From Brevibacterium epidermidis NBRC 14811 (GTDB lineage Bacteria > Actinomycetota > Actinomycetes > Actinomycetales > Brevibacteriaceae), in assembly GCF_001570805.1 (NCBI RefSeq), contig NZ_BCSJ01000018.1:211292-275291 (forward strand): a DNA stretch of 64,000 bases. Reading direction: 5' to 3'. A program made the position numbers and the translations under genes. Positions 8,292-16,154 of this stretch are shown piece by piece (positions within the stretch are counted from its first letter, which is position 1; each line of letters starts with the position of its first letter). The notes under the pieces are model-generated. The model was not told the origin of the DNA. It saw only the letters and a list, made by a program, of their open reading frames with translations, and searched no databases.

Positions 8292-9080
8292 TCAGCCCTG
8301 AACCCAGGTGTCGGCCCAGGCGCGGGCACCGTTCATCATCAGACCGACATCGGCACCGACGAGGACGAAGGACGCTCCGGCCTCCAGGTACTTTCGTGCC
8401 TGGTCGGGGTCGAAGGCATTGACTCCGACCGGTTTGCCGGCGGCCTTCACCGCCTCGAACGTCCGCGCCACCGCATCGGTGACGTCCGGATGGGTCTGCT
8501 GGCCGAGCAGACCCATCGACGCGGCCAGGTCGGAGGGCCCGACGAAGATCTGGTCGATTCCGTCGACCGCGGCGATCTCGGCGGCATTGTCGACCGCGGT
8601 CGCCGATTCGATCTGCACGGTCAGGGACACGAATTCCTCGGCGCGCCCCAGGTACCCGTCCACGGCGTTCCACCGGGAGGCCCTGGCCAGGGCCGAACCG
8701 ACTCCGCGCACACCCTTCGGCGGATAATGGACGGCCGCCGCTGCCGCCTCGGCGTCGGATTTCGTATCGACCATCGGCACGAGCAGATTCTGCGCGCCGA
8801 GGTCGAGGTACTGCTTGATGAGCACACGATCATTCACCGGCACCCGCACGACGGGGGTCGCCGGGTAGCCGTTCATCGCGCGCAGCAGACTCGTCGTCGT
8901 CTCGAGTCCGATCGGAGAATGCTCGGCGTCGATGAGCACCCACTGCATTCCCGAGGCGGCGGCGATCTCGGCGGCCACGGGCGAACCCGAGCACACCCAC
9001 ATCCCGGCCAGGTACTCGCCATCGCCGAGTCCGGTCACACGGTCTGAGAAGGTCTGCGGCAGTTCTACTCGAAACGGCAT
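8292..9080 (-). CDS. hpaI: 4-hydroxy-2-oxoheptane-1,7-dioate aldolase (HpcH/HpaI)
   Basis: Last step of the homoprotocatechuate pathway: cleaves 4-hydroxy-2-oxoheptanedioate to pyruvate and succinate semialdehyde with a divalent metal. The 262-residue product has the HpcH/HpaI TIM-barrel motifs: VLIDAEHSPIG (catalytic region), MVDTKSDAEAAAAA, VQIESATAVDN (metal-binding Glu) and IFVGPSDLAASMG (metal-binding Asp). The ATG at 9080 has GGGAG 7 nt upstream and overlaps the 3' end of hpaH by 16 nt, so the two are translationally coupled. It is the last gene of the minus-strand hpa operon. Confidence 0.92.
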   Translation of the reverse strand: MPFRVELPQTFSDRVTGLGDGEYLAGMWVCSGSPVAAEIAAASGMQWVLIDAEHSPIGLETTTSLLRAMNGYPATPVVRVPVNDRVLIKQYLDLGAQNLLVPMVDTKSDAEAAAAAVHYPPKGVRGVGSALARASRWNAVDGYLGRAEEFVSLTVQIESATAVDNAAEIAAVDGIDQIFVGPSDLAASMGLLGQQTHPDVTDAVARTFEAVKAAGKPVGVNAFDPDQARKYLEAGASFVLVGADVGLMMNGARAWADTWVQG

Positions 9081-9850
9081 GTGATGACTCCCAGCTCTCC
9101 GTAGTCGGCGTGGACGGTGTCGCCGGGATGGACCCACATGGGGCGGGTGAACGATCCGGCGAGCACGGTCTCTCCGGCCTGCAGGACGTCGCCGTGTTCG
9201 GCGAGCTTGTTGGCTAACCACACGATTCCGCGGGCCGGATGGTCGAGTACGGCGGCGGCGACTCCGGAGTCCTCGATGGTCTCGTTGCGATAGAGCAGAG
9301 CGTTCACCCGACGCAGGTCGACGGCGTCGACGGCGACCGGTCGTCCGCCGAGGACCATCGCACCCAGTGCCGCATTGTCCGAGATGGTGTCGACGATCGT
9401 GCGCCCCTCCATCTCGATGCGCGAGGACAGGACCTCGAGTGCGGGAACGACGTACTCGGTGGCGCGGAGGACGTCGAAGAGACTGACGTCGGGCCCGCGC
9501 AGCTCCTCGCGCAGCACGAAGGCGAGTTCGACTTCGATGCGCACGCCCGAATACTGCGAATGGTCGATCACGGACCCGGTGTCGTACACCTGGTCGGCGA
9601 AGATCGCCCCGTAGTCGGGTTCGGTGATGCCCGTGGCCTGCTGCATCGGCTTCGACGTCAGGCCGATCTTGTGGCCATAGAGCCGACGACCGGCGGCTTC
9701 ACCGCGACGGCGCCATTCGTTCTGGACCGCGTAGGAGTCCTCGACGGTCATATCCGGGTACTTCGCGGTGAGCAGACCGATCTTCTTTCCTGTCCGCTCC
9801 GCTCCCGCGAGATCGTCGGCGATGGCCGCGATCGTTTCCTCATCGAGCAT
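9065..9850 (-). CDS. hpaH: 2-oxohept-4-ene-1,7-dioate hydratase
   Basis: Adds water to 2-oxohept-4-ene-1,7-dioate before the HpaI aldolase step; Mg-dependent and cytoplasmic. 261 residues, the usual size of the hydratase/4-oxalocrotonate decarboxylase branch of the FAH superfamily. Recognisable pieces are [12 protein letters not shown], the acidic metal site IEVELAFVL, and the C-terminal [22 protein letters not shown] lies before the ATG at 9850. hpaD ends 11 nt upstream, in the same operon. Confidence 0.92.
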   Translation of the reverse strand: MLDEETIAAIADDLAGAERTGKKIGLLTAKYPDMTVEDSYAVQNEWRRRGEAAGRRLYGHKIGLTSKPMQQATGITEPDYGAIFADQVYDTGSVIDHSQYSGVRIEVELAFVLREELRGPDVSLFDVLRATEYVVPALEVLSSRIEMEGRTIVDTISDNAALGAMVLGGRPVAVDAVDLRRVNALLYRNETIEDSGVAAAVLDHPARGIVWLANKLAEHGDVLQAGETVLAGSFTRPMWVHPGDTVHADYGELGVITCRFE

Positions 9851-9861
9851 GTCGAATCCTT

Positions 9862-10998
9862 TCAGAGCTGGTTGCCCAGCTTGCCCTCATTCTCATCCGC
9901 GCGAGTGTAGGAGAACCCGTCGGCACCGATCGTCACGGCCATCTCCGAATCGTCCGTGCGGGCTTGCACGGGCTGCGGGTTGCCGTCGAGATCGAGAACG
10001 AGGGAGGCGTCCGAGTACCAGGACGGCACGACGGGGTTGCCCCACCAGTCACGGCGCTGATTGTCGTGGACGTCCCAGGTGATGACCGGGTTGTCCGGGT
10101 CGCCGGTGTAGTAGTCCTGCGTGTACACCTCGACGCGGTGGCCGTCGGGGTCGCGCAGGTAGAGGTAGAACGCGTTCGAGACGCCGTGGCGGCCGGGACC
10201 TCGTTCGATCGAATCGGACCGGCGCAGAGCACCGAGCTTGTCACAGATGGCCAGGATGTTGTGCTTCTCATGCGTAGCGAAGCAGACATGGTGCATCCGC
10301 GGCCCGTCGCCGCCGGTCATCGCCGTGTCATGCACGGTGGACTTGCGGCGCATCCATGCGGCATAGACCGTGCCCTCTTCGTCCTGGATGTCCTCCGTGA
10401 CGCGGAAGCCGAGGTCCTGCATGTACTTCACAGCCCGAGGCACATCCGGGGTGACCTGGTTGAAGTGGTCGAGTCGGACGAGTTCGCCGGGAACGTGCAG
10501 GTCGTAGCGCCACTGCAGGCGCTCGACGTGGTCAGACTGGTAAAAGAACTCGTACGGGAAGCCGAGCGGGTCGACCACTCGCACCGAGTCGCCCACGCCC
10601 TTGACGAAGCCGTCGGGGTTGCGACGGACATCGCAGCCGAGTTCGGTGTAGAAGGCCACGGCCTTGTCGAGCTCTTCCGGGCTGCGCACCCGGTAGGAGA
10701 ACGCGGCCACGGCGGCGACCTCGCCCTTGCGCAGGACGAGATTGTGGTGGATGAACTCCTCCGTCGAGCGCAGGTAGAGCGTGTTCTCGTCCTCTTCGGT
10801 GACATAGAGTCCGAGCACGTCGACGTAGAACTCCCTTGACGCGGCGAGGTCGGTGACGACGAGTTCCATATACGCGCAGCGGAGGATGTCCGGCGGGCTC
10901 GCCTGCGGTGTGACGATCGGGTTGTCGGTGGCGATGCTCGTCTCCTGGCTGACGAAGTAGCCGGCCGAGGTCCGAGTCATATCAGTGCGTTTCGTCAT
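9862..10998 (-). CDS. hpaD: 3,4-dihydroxyphenylacetate (homoprotocatechuate) 2,3-dioxygenase
   Basis: Extradiol ring cleavage of homoprotocatechuate to 5-carboxymethyl-2-hydroxymuconate semialdehyde. 378 residues of the vicinal-oxygen-chelate type. The metal ligands are H178 (RLDHFNQ), H237 (MHHVCF) and E290 (RVEVYTQ); second-sphere residues H223, H271, Y280 and D295 are present. All sit exactly 23 positions after their numbers in the Fe(II) enzyme of Brevibacterium fuscum as I recall it, with no gap across that region, so this protein mainly differs by a longer N-terminus. The ATG at 10998 follows GAGG at good spacing. It lies 7 nt after hpaE in the operon. Sequence alone does not settle whether the metal is Fe or Mn. 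Confidence 0.96.
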   Translation of the reverse strand: MTKRTDMTRTSAGYFVSQETSIATDNPIVTPQASPPDILRCAYMELVVTDLAASREFYVDVLGLYVTEEDENTLYLRSTEEFIHHNLVLRKGEVAAVAAFSYRVRSPEELDKAVAFYTELGCDVRRNPDGFVKGVGDSVRVVDPLGFPYEFFYQSDHVERLQWRYDLHVPGELVRLDHFNQVTPDVPRAVKYMQDLGFRVTEDIQDEEGTVYAAWMRRKSTVHDTAMTGGDGPRMHHVCFATHEKHNILAICDKLGALRRSDSIERGPGRHGVSNAFYLYLRDPDGHRVEVYTQDYYTGDPDNPVITWDVHDNQRRDWWGNPVVPSWYSDASLVLDLDGNPQPVQARTDDSEMAVTIGADGFSYTRADENEGKLGNQL

Positions 10999-11005
10999 GG
11001 TCGCC

Positions 11006-12511
11006 TCACTGCTTTCCGAAGACGGGGTTGTGGACCTCGCCGAGGTTGATGTGCACGGACTGCTGTTCCGTGTAGAAGTCGATCGACCGGTAACCGCCCT
11101 CGTGGCCGAGGCCTGAGGCCTTGACGCCGCCGAAGGGGGTGCGCAGGTCGCGGACGTTGTTCGAGTTCAGCCACACCATTCCCGACTCGACGGCCTGGGA
11201 GAAGTTGTGGGCGCGCTTGAGATCGGAGGTCCAGATATAGGCGGCCAGACCGTACTTCGTGTTGTTCGCCAGCTCCAGGGCCTCCTCGTCGGAGGAGAAC
11301 GGGGTGATGGCGACGACGGGTCCGAAGATCTCCTCCTGGAAGATCCGGGCGTCGGGCTTCACATCGGCGAACACGGTCGGCTGGACGAAGTTTCCGGTCT
11401 CGAAGCCCTCGGGGCGTCCGCCGCCGGCGACGAGGCGGGCCTCGGACTTGCCGATCTCGACGTAGGACATGACCTTCTCGTAGTGCTCGGGGTGGACGAG
11501 CGCGGCCACCTCGGTGGCGGGATCCGACGGCAGACCGACCTTCACGCGCTTGGCCTGGGCGGCGTAGCGCTCAACGAATTCGTCGTAGATCGATTCCTCG
11601 ACGAGGATGCGCGAGCCGGCGGTGCAGCGTTCCCCGTTGAGGGAGAATACTCCGAAGATCGTGGCGTTGACCGCGGCATCGAGGTCCGCGTCGGCGAAGA
11701 CGACGGCCGGGGACTTGCCGCCGAGTTCCATCGACAGACCCTTGAGCCAGGGTGCTGCGTTGGCGAAGATCGTCTGTCCGGTCGAGGATTCGCCGGTGAA
11801 GGAGATGAGCGGAACGTCGGGGTGCTTGACGAGCGAGTCGCCGGCGAAGCCCTCCTCACCGAAGCCGTTGACCATGTTGAACACTCCGGTGGGCAGTCCT
11901 GCCTCTTCGAAGATGCCCGGCCACAGGGAGGCCGAGAGCGGAGTGAATTCGGCAGGCTTGAGCACGACGGTGTTGCCTGTCGCGATCGCCGGTCCCAGCT
12001 TCCAGGACTCGAGCATGAACGGCGTGTTCCACGGGGTGATGAGTCCGGCCACGCCGATGGGCTTGCGGTTGACGTAGTTCGCCTGACGGCCGGGAACCTT
12101 GAAGGCGTCGTCGACCTGGGCGACGATGAGGTCGGCGAAGAAGCGGAAGTTCTCCGCCGCGCGCGCCGCCTGGCCCTTGGCCTGGGTGATCGGCAGTCCG
12201 GAGTCGAAGGACTCCATCGCGGCGAGCTCGTCCTTGCGCGATTCGACGATGTCGGCGATCTTGTTGAGGATGCGTGCACGCTCACGCGGCAGCATCTTCG
12301 GCCACGGACCTTTGTCGAAGGCCTTCTTCGCCGCGGCGACTGCGGCTTCGATATCGGCCTTCTTGCCCGAGGCGGCCTTGATGTACGGCTCGTTCGTCAC
12401 CGGGTTGAGCACATCGAATTCTTCTCCGTCGATGGAGTCGACGAATTCCCCGTTGATGTAATGGCGGATCTTCTCCGGCATGCCTGCCGGTGGGGTGATG
12501 GACTGTGTCAT
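11006..12511 (-). CDS. hpaE: 5-carboxymethyl-2-hydroxymuconate semialdehyde dehydrogenase
   Basis: NAD-dependent oxidation of the HpaD ring-cleavage product. 501 residues of the ALDH superfamily with ITPWNTPFM, the general base E262 (MELGGKSP) and the catalytic nucleophile C296 (NGERCTAGS). The substrate is inferred from the position between gntR and hpaD and from overall similarity to HpaE proteins. The start overlaps the gntR stop by 4 nt (ATGA). Confidence 0.93.
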   Translation of the reverse strand: MTQSITPPAGMPEKIRHYINGEFVDSIDGEEFDVLNPVTNEPYIKAASGKKADIEAAVAAAKKAFDKGPWPKMLPRERARILNKIADIVESRKDELAAMESFDSGLPITQAKGQAARAAENFRFFADLIVAQVDDAFKVPGRQANYVNRKPIGVAGLITPWNTPFMLESWKLGPAIATGNTVVLKPAEFTPLSASLWPGIFEEAGLPTGVFNMVNGFGEEGFAGDSLVKHPDVPLISFTGESSTGQTIFANAAPWLKGLSMELGGKSPAVVFADADLDAAVNATIFGVFSLNGERCTAGSRILVEESIYDEFVERYAAQAKRVKVGLPSDPATEVAALVHPEHYEKVMSYVEIGKSEARLVAGGGRPEGFETGNFVQPTVFADVKPDARIFQEEIFGPVVAITPFSSDEEALELANNTKYGLAAYIWTSDLKRAHNFSQAVESGMVWLNSNNVRDLRTPFGGVKASGLGHEGGYRSIDFYTEQQSVHINLGEVHNPVFGKQ

Positions 12512-13218
12512 GACTTGTCCTTTCGTGAATCAGTGGTCAGGTTTGGGGCGTTCTGGGCGTTCTGGAAGCTGTGCAGGGTGGCCGATCGGTGCTCACGCAC
12601 GGCTTTCTCGATCTCCTGCGCCGAGGCGCGGGCCCGGATGAGGGCGACGATGCGCGAGTGCTCCTCCACCGATTCCAGCGCCCGCTCGGGGACGAAGGAG
12701 AACGTCGAATCCCGCAGGTGGTTGAGCCGGTCCCATTCGAGTTCGACGAGGGTGCACAGCCGCTCGTTCGGGCAGCGCCGGTAGAGAGTTTCGTGGAACT
12801 TGTGGTTGAGCCGGGTGAACTCGGCGGGTTCGAAATCGTCGAGCAGAGCCCGCATCCGATCGTTGATCCGCTCCGCGGCATCGAGATCATCGGCGCCGAG
12901 GCGGCTTTGGGCTTGGGCGACGGCCGCGGCCTCGAGGATCGCGACCGTTTCCATCGACTGGGCGTAGGAGCCCTGATCGACCATGGCCACACGCGCCCCG
13001 ACATTGCGTTCGAAGGTCACGAGCCCGTCGGCTTCCAGCCGGCGGATGGCCTCGCGCACCGGCACCACGGAGGTGTCGAGCTCGAGTGCGATCTGAGCGA
13101 GCACGAGCTTGTGGCCGGGCTGATATGTCTGGTCGGCGACGCGTTCGCGGATCCACCGATAGGCGATCTCGGCCTTGCTCAGAGATGGCGAGCCGACCCC
13201 TGCCTGTTCGGTCTTCAC
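12508..13218 (-). CDS. GntR-family (FCD/FadR-type) regulator of the hpa genes
   Basis: 236 residues. An N-terminal winged helix (IAYRWIRERVADQTYQPG to VREAIRRLEADGLV) is followed by an FCD ligand-binding domain with conserved metal/ligand residues (FTRLNHKFHETLYRRC). It lies inside the operon between hpaG and hpaE and so probably controls it in response to a pathway intermediate. The GTG at 13218 overlaps the hpaG stop (GTGA) and has GGAAGG 7 nt upstream; an in-frame ATG at 13254 would give 248 residues. The repeated motif CAGATCGTATATGA at 14736 and 16091 is the best candidate operator. Confidence 0.88.
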   Translation of the reverse strand: MKTEQAGVGSPSLSKAEIAYRWIRERVADQTYQPGHKLVLAQIALELDTSVVPVREAIRRLEADGLVTFERNVGARVAMVDQGSYAQSMETVAILEAAAVAQAQSRLGADDLDAAERINDRMRALLDDFEPAEFTRLNHKFHETLYRRCPNERLCTLVELEWDRLNHLRDSTFSFVPERALESVEEHSRIVALIRARASAQEIEKAVREHRSATLHSFQNAQNAPNLTTDSRKDKS

Positions 13219-14702
13219 CGGGAGGCCTTCCACTCGTCGAACTTCGTCTTCCACTCGCCCTTCGGCGGGAAGAGTCCGTCGATCGGGTTGCCGGCGGCGA
13301 CTTGTTCGGCCACCCAGCCGTCCTCGATCTCCTTGGCCAGTGCCGCGTCGACGACCTCTTCGGCCAGGTCGCGCGGGATGACGATGGCTCCGTCGTCATC
13401 GGCGACGATGACATCGCCGGGCAGCACGGTGGCGTTTCCGCAGGCCACGGCCACGTCCGACTCCCATGGGACATGCCGGCGGCCGAGCACGGCCGGGTGC
13501 TTCGCGGTGGAGAACACCGGCAGGATCTCGGCCACTTCGGCGGAGTCGCGGACTCCCCCGTCGGTGACGACTCCGGCGGCGCCGAGCGATTTCGCGCGCA
13601 GGGCGAGGATGTCGCCGAGGGTGCCCGAACCGGATTCGCCGCGGGCTTCGATGACGACGACCTCACCGGGGCGGATCGCGTCGAATGCCTGCTTCTGGGC
13701 GTTGAAGCCGCCGCCGTGGGATTTGAACAGGTCTTCGCGGTTGGGCACGAAGCGCAGAGTCTTCGCGGTGCCGACGATCTTTGCGCCCGGCTTCAGCGGG
13801 GCCACACCTTCGATGACGACGTTGTTGAGTCCGCGCGAGCGCAGCTGTGCCGACAGGCCCGCGGTCGGGGCTTCGGTGAGCTTGGCGACGAGCTCGGCGT
13901 CGAGTCCTGCCGCTGCCGCGTCGCTGTCGCCCTCCGGTGCGAGTCCGGCCGCTTCGCGTGAACCCCAGGCGTCGACCGTCAGCGCTTCGTTCACCGCGGG
14001 CAGATCGCCGAGGGCTTCGTCGAAGTCTCCGGGACCGTCGACGACCGTGGTGGTCAGCCGCCCGGAGCTCAGTTCCCGTCCGCTCGCCGAGGCGGCCGTG
14101 ACCTCGACCTCGACCGTGTCGCCGGGAGCGACGACGGAGGATCCGGCCGGAGTGCCGGTGAGGATGACGTCACCGGGCTCGAGGGTCAGATGCTGGCTGA
14201 GGTCCGCGACGATGCGCGGGAGGGAGAAGATGAGCTGATCGGCGCGCGTGCCGTCGTCCTGGACGACTTCGCCGTTGACCCAGGTGCGCAGGCGCAGGGA
14301 GTCGGGGGCCGCCTCGGTGGCGGGGATGAGTTCGGGGCCCAGCGGGGTATAGCCGTCGCGGCTCTTCGAGCGCACGTTCGCCCCCTTGTCCGGGCTCTTC
14401 ATGTCGTAGAGGCCGAAGTCGTTCGACGCGGTCACGCCTGCCACGTACGACCAGGCGTCCGCCTCGGTGACGTTGCGGGCGGGAGAGCCGATGACGATGG
14501 CGACCTCACCTTCGAAGGCGAGCAGCGAGGTGCCTGCGGGGCGCTCGATGGTCTGGCCGGAAGCGGCGACGGAGCTGGCCGCTTTGAGGAAGTAGGACGG
14601 CCGTGCGGGGCGCTTGCCTCGCTGGGCCGCACGGGACTCATAGGCCACATGAACGGCAATGATCTTGCCCGGACGGGCGGGAACACCTGCTGGAGTCGAC
14701 AT
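13215..14702 (-). CDS. hpaG: FAH-domain / RraA-like fusion, HpaG-type decarboxylase-isomerase
   Basis: 495 residues and first gene of the hpa operon. In the classical pathway HpaG is a duplicated FAH-fold protein that decarboxylates and isomerises 5-carboxymethyl-2-hydroxymuconate derivatives. Here only the N-terminal half is FAH-like (residues ~10-255: LLAFEGEVAIVIG, ASNDFGLYDMK, ILTGTPAGS). Residues ~285-470 resemble the RraA / HMG-CoA-aldolase-type family instead, with the signature LGAAGVVTDGGVRDS and VLPGDVIVADDDG. An RraA-family lyase could supply the decarboxylase activity; that is inference. The ATG at 14702 is favoured over GTG at 14711. The name is given from pathway position and the FAH half. 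Confidence 0.8.
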   Translation of the reverse strand: MSTPAGVPARPGKIIAVHVAYESRAAQRGKRPARPSYFLKAASSVAASGQTIERPAGTSLLAFEGEVAIVIGSPARNVTEADAWSYVAGVTASNDFGLYDMKSPDKGANVRSKSRDGYTPLGPELIPATEAAPDSLRLRTWVNGEVVQDDGTRADQLIFSLPRIVADLSQHLTLEPGDVILTGTPAGSSVVAPGDTVEVEVTAASASGRELSSGRLTTTVVDGPGDFDEALGDLPAVNEALTVDAWGSREAAGLAPEGDSDAAAAGLDAELVAKLTEAPTAGLSAQLRSRGLNNVVIEGVAPLKPGAKIVGTAKTLRFVPNREDLFKSHGGGFNAQKQAFDAIRPGEVVVIEARGESGSGTLGDILALRAKSLGAAGVVTDGGVRDSAEVAEILPVFSTAKHPAVLGRRHVPWESDVAVACGNATVLPGDVIVADDDGAIVIPRDLAEEVVDAALAKEIEDGWVAEQVAAGNPIDGLFPPKGEWKTKFDEWKASR

Positions 14703-14735
14703 CGATCTCACACCTCATTTCGATTGGCTTCACCA

Positions 14736-14749
14736 CAGATCGTATATGA
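14736..14749. promoter_or_regulatory. candidate GntR operator, copy 1 (hpaG/transporter intergenic region)
   Basis: CAGATCGTATATGA recurs exactly at 16091-16104. Within it, ATCGTA/TATGAT forms a 12-bp near-palindrome. It lies 34 nt upstream of hpaG and between the divergent transporter gene and hpaG, which suits autoregulation by the GntR protein encoded at 12508-13218. Confidence 0.55.
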
Positions 14750-14861
14750 TCCGGTTCCCGAGGACAAGTAATCCAGGCCACACGGAACGTGGCCAGAATG
14801 CACGGCAGACGTACGACAGGACACAGGAGTCATAGCAGCACAGAAGCACACTCAGACCCGG

Positions 14862-16109
14862 GTGGCGTTCGCGACGGTCGGGATCAGCTTCCTCTTCCGC
14901 CCCTTGGGTGCATTCCTCGCAGGCCACTTCGGCGACAAGCTCGGCCGCCGGGTGGTCCTCATCATCACCCTCATCGCCATGGGTGCGGCGACCGCGCTCA
15001 TCGGCTTCCTGCCGACCTACGAATCCGCAGGCATCCTGGCTCCGATCCTGCTCATCGCGCTGCGCATCGTCCAGGGCATCTCGGCAGGCGGAGAATGGGG
15101 CGGAGCCGTCCTGCTCGCCGTCGAACACGCGGACAAGAGATCACGTGGACTGCACGGATCGTTCCCGCAGATCGGGGTGTCCATCGGACTTCTGCTGCCC
15201 TCGGGCGTCCTCGCCCTGATGACGTCGATCGCCCCGGGTGATGCCTTCCTCGAATGGGGCTGGCGAGTGCCGTTCTTCCTCTCCAGCGCGCTCGTCTTCG
15301 TCGGCTACTGGATCCGCCGCGGAGTCGAGGAATCTCCCGTCTTCCACGAGATCGCCGAGCGCAAGGAGCAGGTGTCGAACCCTCTGGGCAAGCTCATCAA
15401 GGGCCACTGGCTGCTCGTCGTCCTCGCCTCAGTCATCTTCACGGCCAACAATGCCGCGGGGTACATGACCACCGGCGGATACATCCAGAACTACGCCACG
15501 GATCCAGCCGGCCCCATCGGCCTCGAGCGCGGCCCCGTGCTCTGGGCCGTCGCCGCCTCGGCGGTGTCCTGGCTGGTGTTCACGATCATCGCAGGCGCCG
15601 TCTCGGACAAGATCGGGCGCCGGAACACCTACATCCTCGGGTGGGTGCTGCTGCTCATCGGCATCTTCAGCCTGTTCCCGCTGGTCAACACGGGTTCGGT
15701 GGGCATGCTCCTGCTCGGGCTCATCATCCTCACTATCGGCCTCGGGTTCACCTACGGCCAGCAGCCGGCGATGTACGCCGAGCTGTTCCCCTCCAGCGTC
15801 CGCTTCTCCGGGGTCTCGGTCTCCTATGCGATCGGATCGATCCTCGGCGGTGCCTTCGCCCCGACGATTGCGAAGGCCCTCGTGTCGTCGACGGGAACGA
15901 CCACCTCGGTGGCGGTGTACCTGGGCATCGTCGCCGTGCTCGCACTCGTCGCGACCCTGCTGTTGCGCGACCGCACCGGCACCCCTCTCGGCCCCGACCA
16001 CGAGGACGAGCAGTCGGTGAGCCCGATCGTCGGGATCGGTTCGCCGCAGATGACCTGGGACGACGGTGACGGACGCCACCCCGAAAATCCCAGATCGTAT
16101 ATGAACTGA
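14862..16109 (+). CDS. MHS-type MFS transporter, N-terminally short (possibly defective)
   Basis: A metabolite:H+ symporter-type MFS protein, probably for (hydroxy)phenylacetate import given its place in the hpa locus. From the GTG at 14862 it is 415 residues with 11 membrane segments. Motifs include GHFGDKLGRR, GGEWGGAVLL and AELFPSSVRFSG. It lacks the first ~45-50 residues usual for the family, including TM1 (compare the full-length paralogue at 53288, which has IEFFDFYAYA). GTG 14862 has no ribosome site. The frame stays open upstream to a TAA, where AGGAG (14825-14829) precedes an ATA, not ATG, at 14832. An in-frame deletion is plausible. Function is uncertain. Confidence 0.75.
   Translation: MAFATVGISFLFRPLGAFLAGHFGDKLGRRVVLIITLIAMGAATALIGFLPTYESAGILAPILLIALRIVQGISAGGEWGGAVLLAVEHADKRSRGLHGSFPQIGVSIGLLLPSGVLALMTSIAPGDAFLEWGWRVPFFLSSALVFVGYWIRRGVEESPVFHEIAERKEQVSNPLGKLIKGHWLLVVLASVIFTANNAAGYMTTGGYIQNYATDPAGPIGLERGPVLWAVAASAVSWLVFTIIAGAVSDKIGRRNTYILGWVLLLIGIFSLFPLVNTGSVGMLLLGLIILTIGLGFTYGQQPAMYAELFPSSVRFSGVSVSYAIGSILGGAFAPTIAKALVSSTGTTTSVAVYLGIVAVLALVATLLLRDRTGTPLGPDHEDEQSVSPIVGIGSPQMTWDDGDGRHPENPRSYMN
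16091..16104. promoter_or_regulatory. candidate GntR operator, copy 2 (upstream of hydroxylase)
   Basis: An exact copy of the 14-nt motif CAGATCGTATATGA found in front of hpaG. This copy overlaps the last codons of the transporter gene and ends 50 nt before the hydroxylase start, suggesting a separately regulated promoter for the hydroxylase. Confidence 0.55.
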
Positions 16110-16154
16110 TAGCATTCGAGTATCACGACGAAGTGTCAAGAACCGGAGGTTGAC

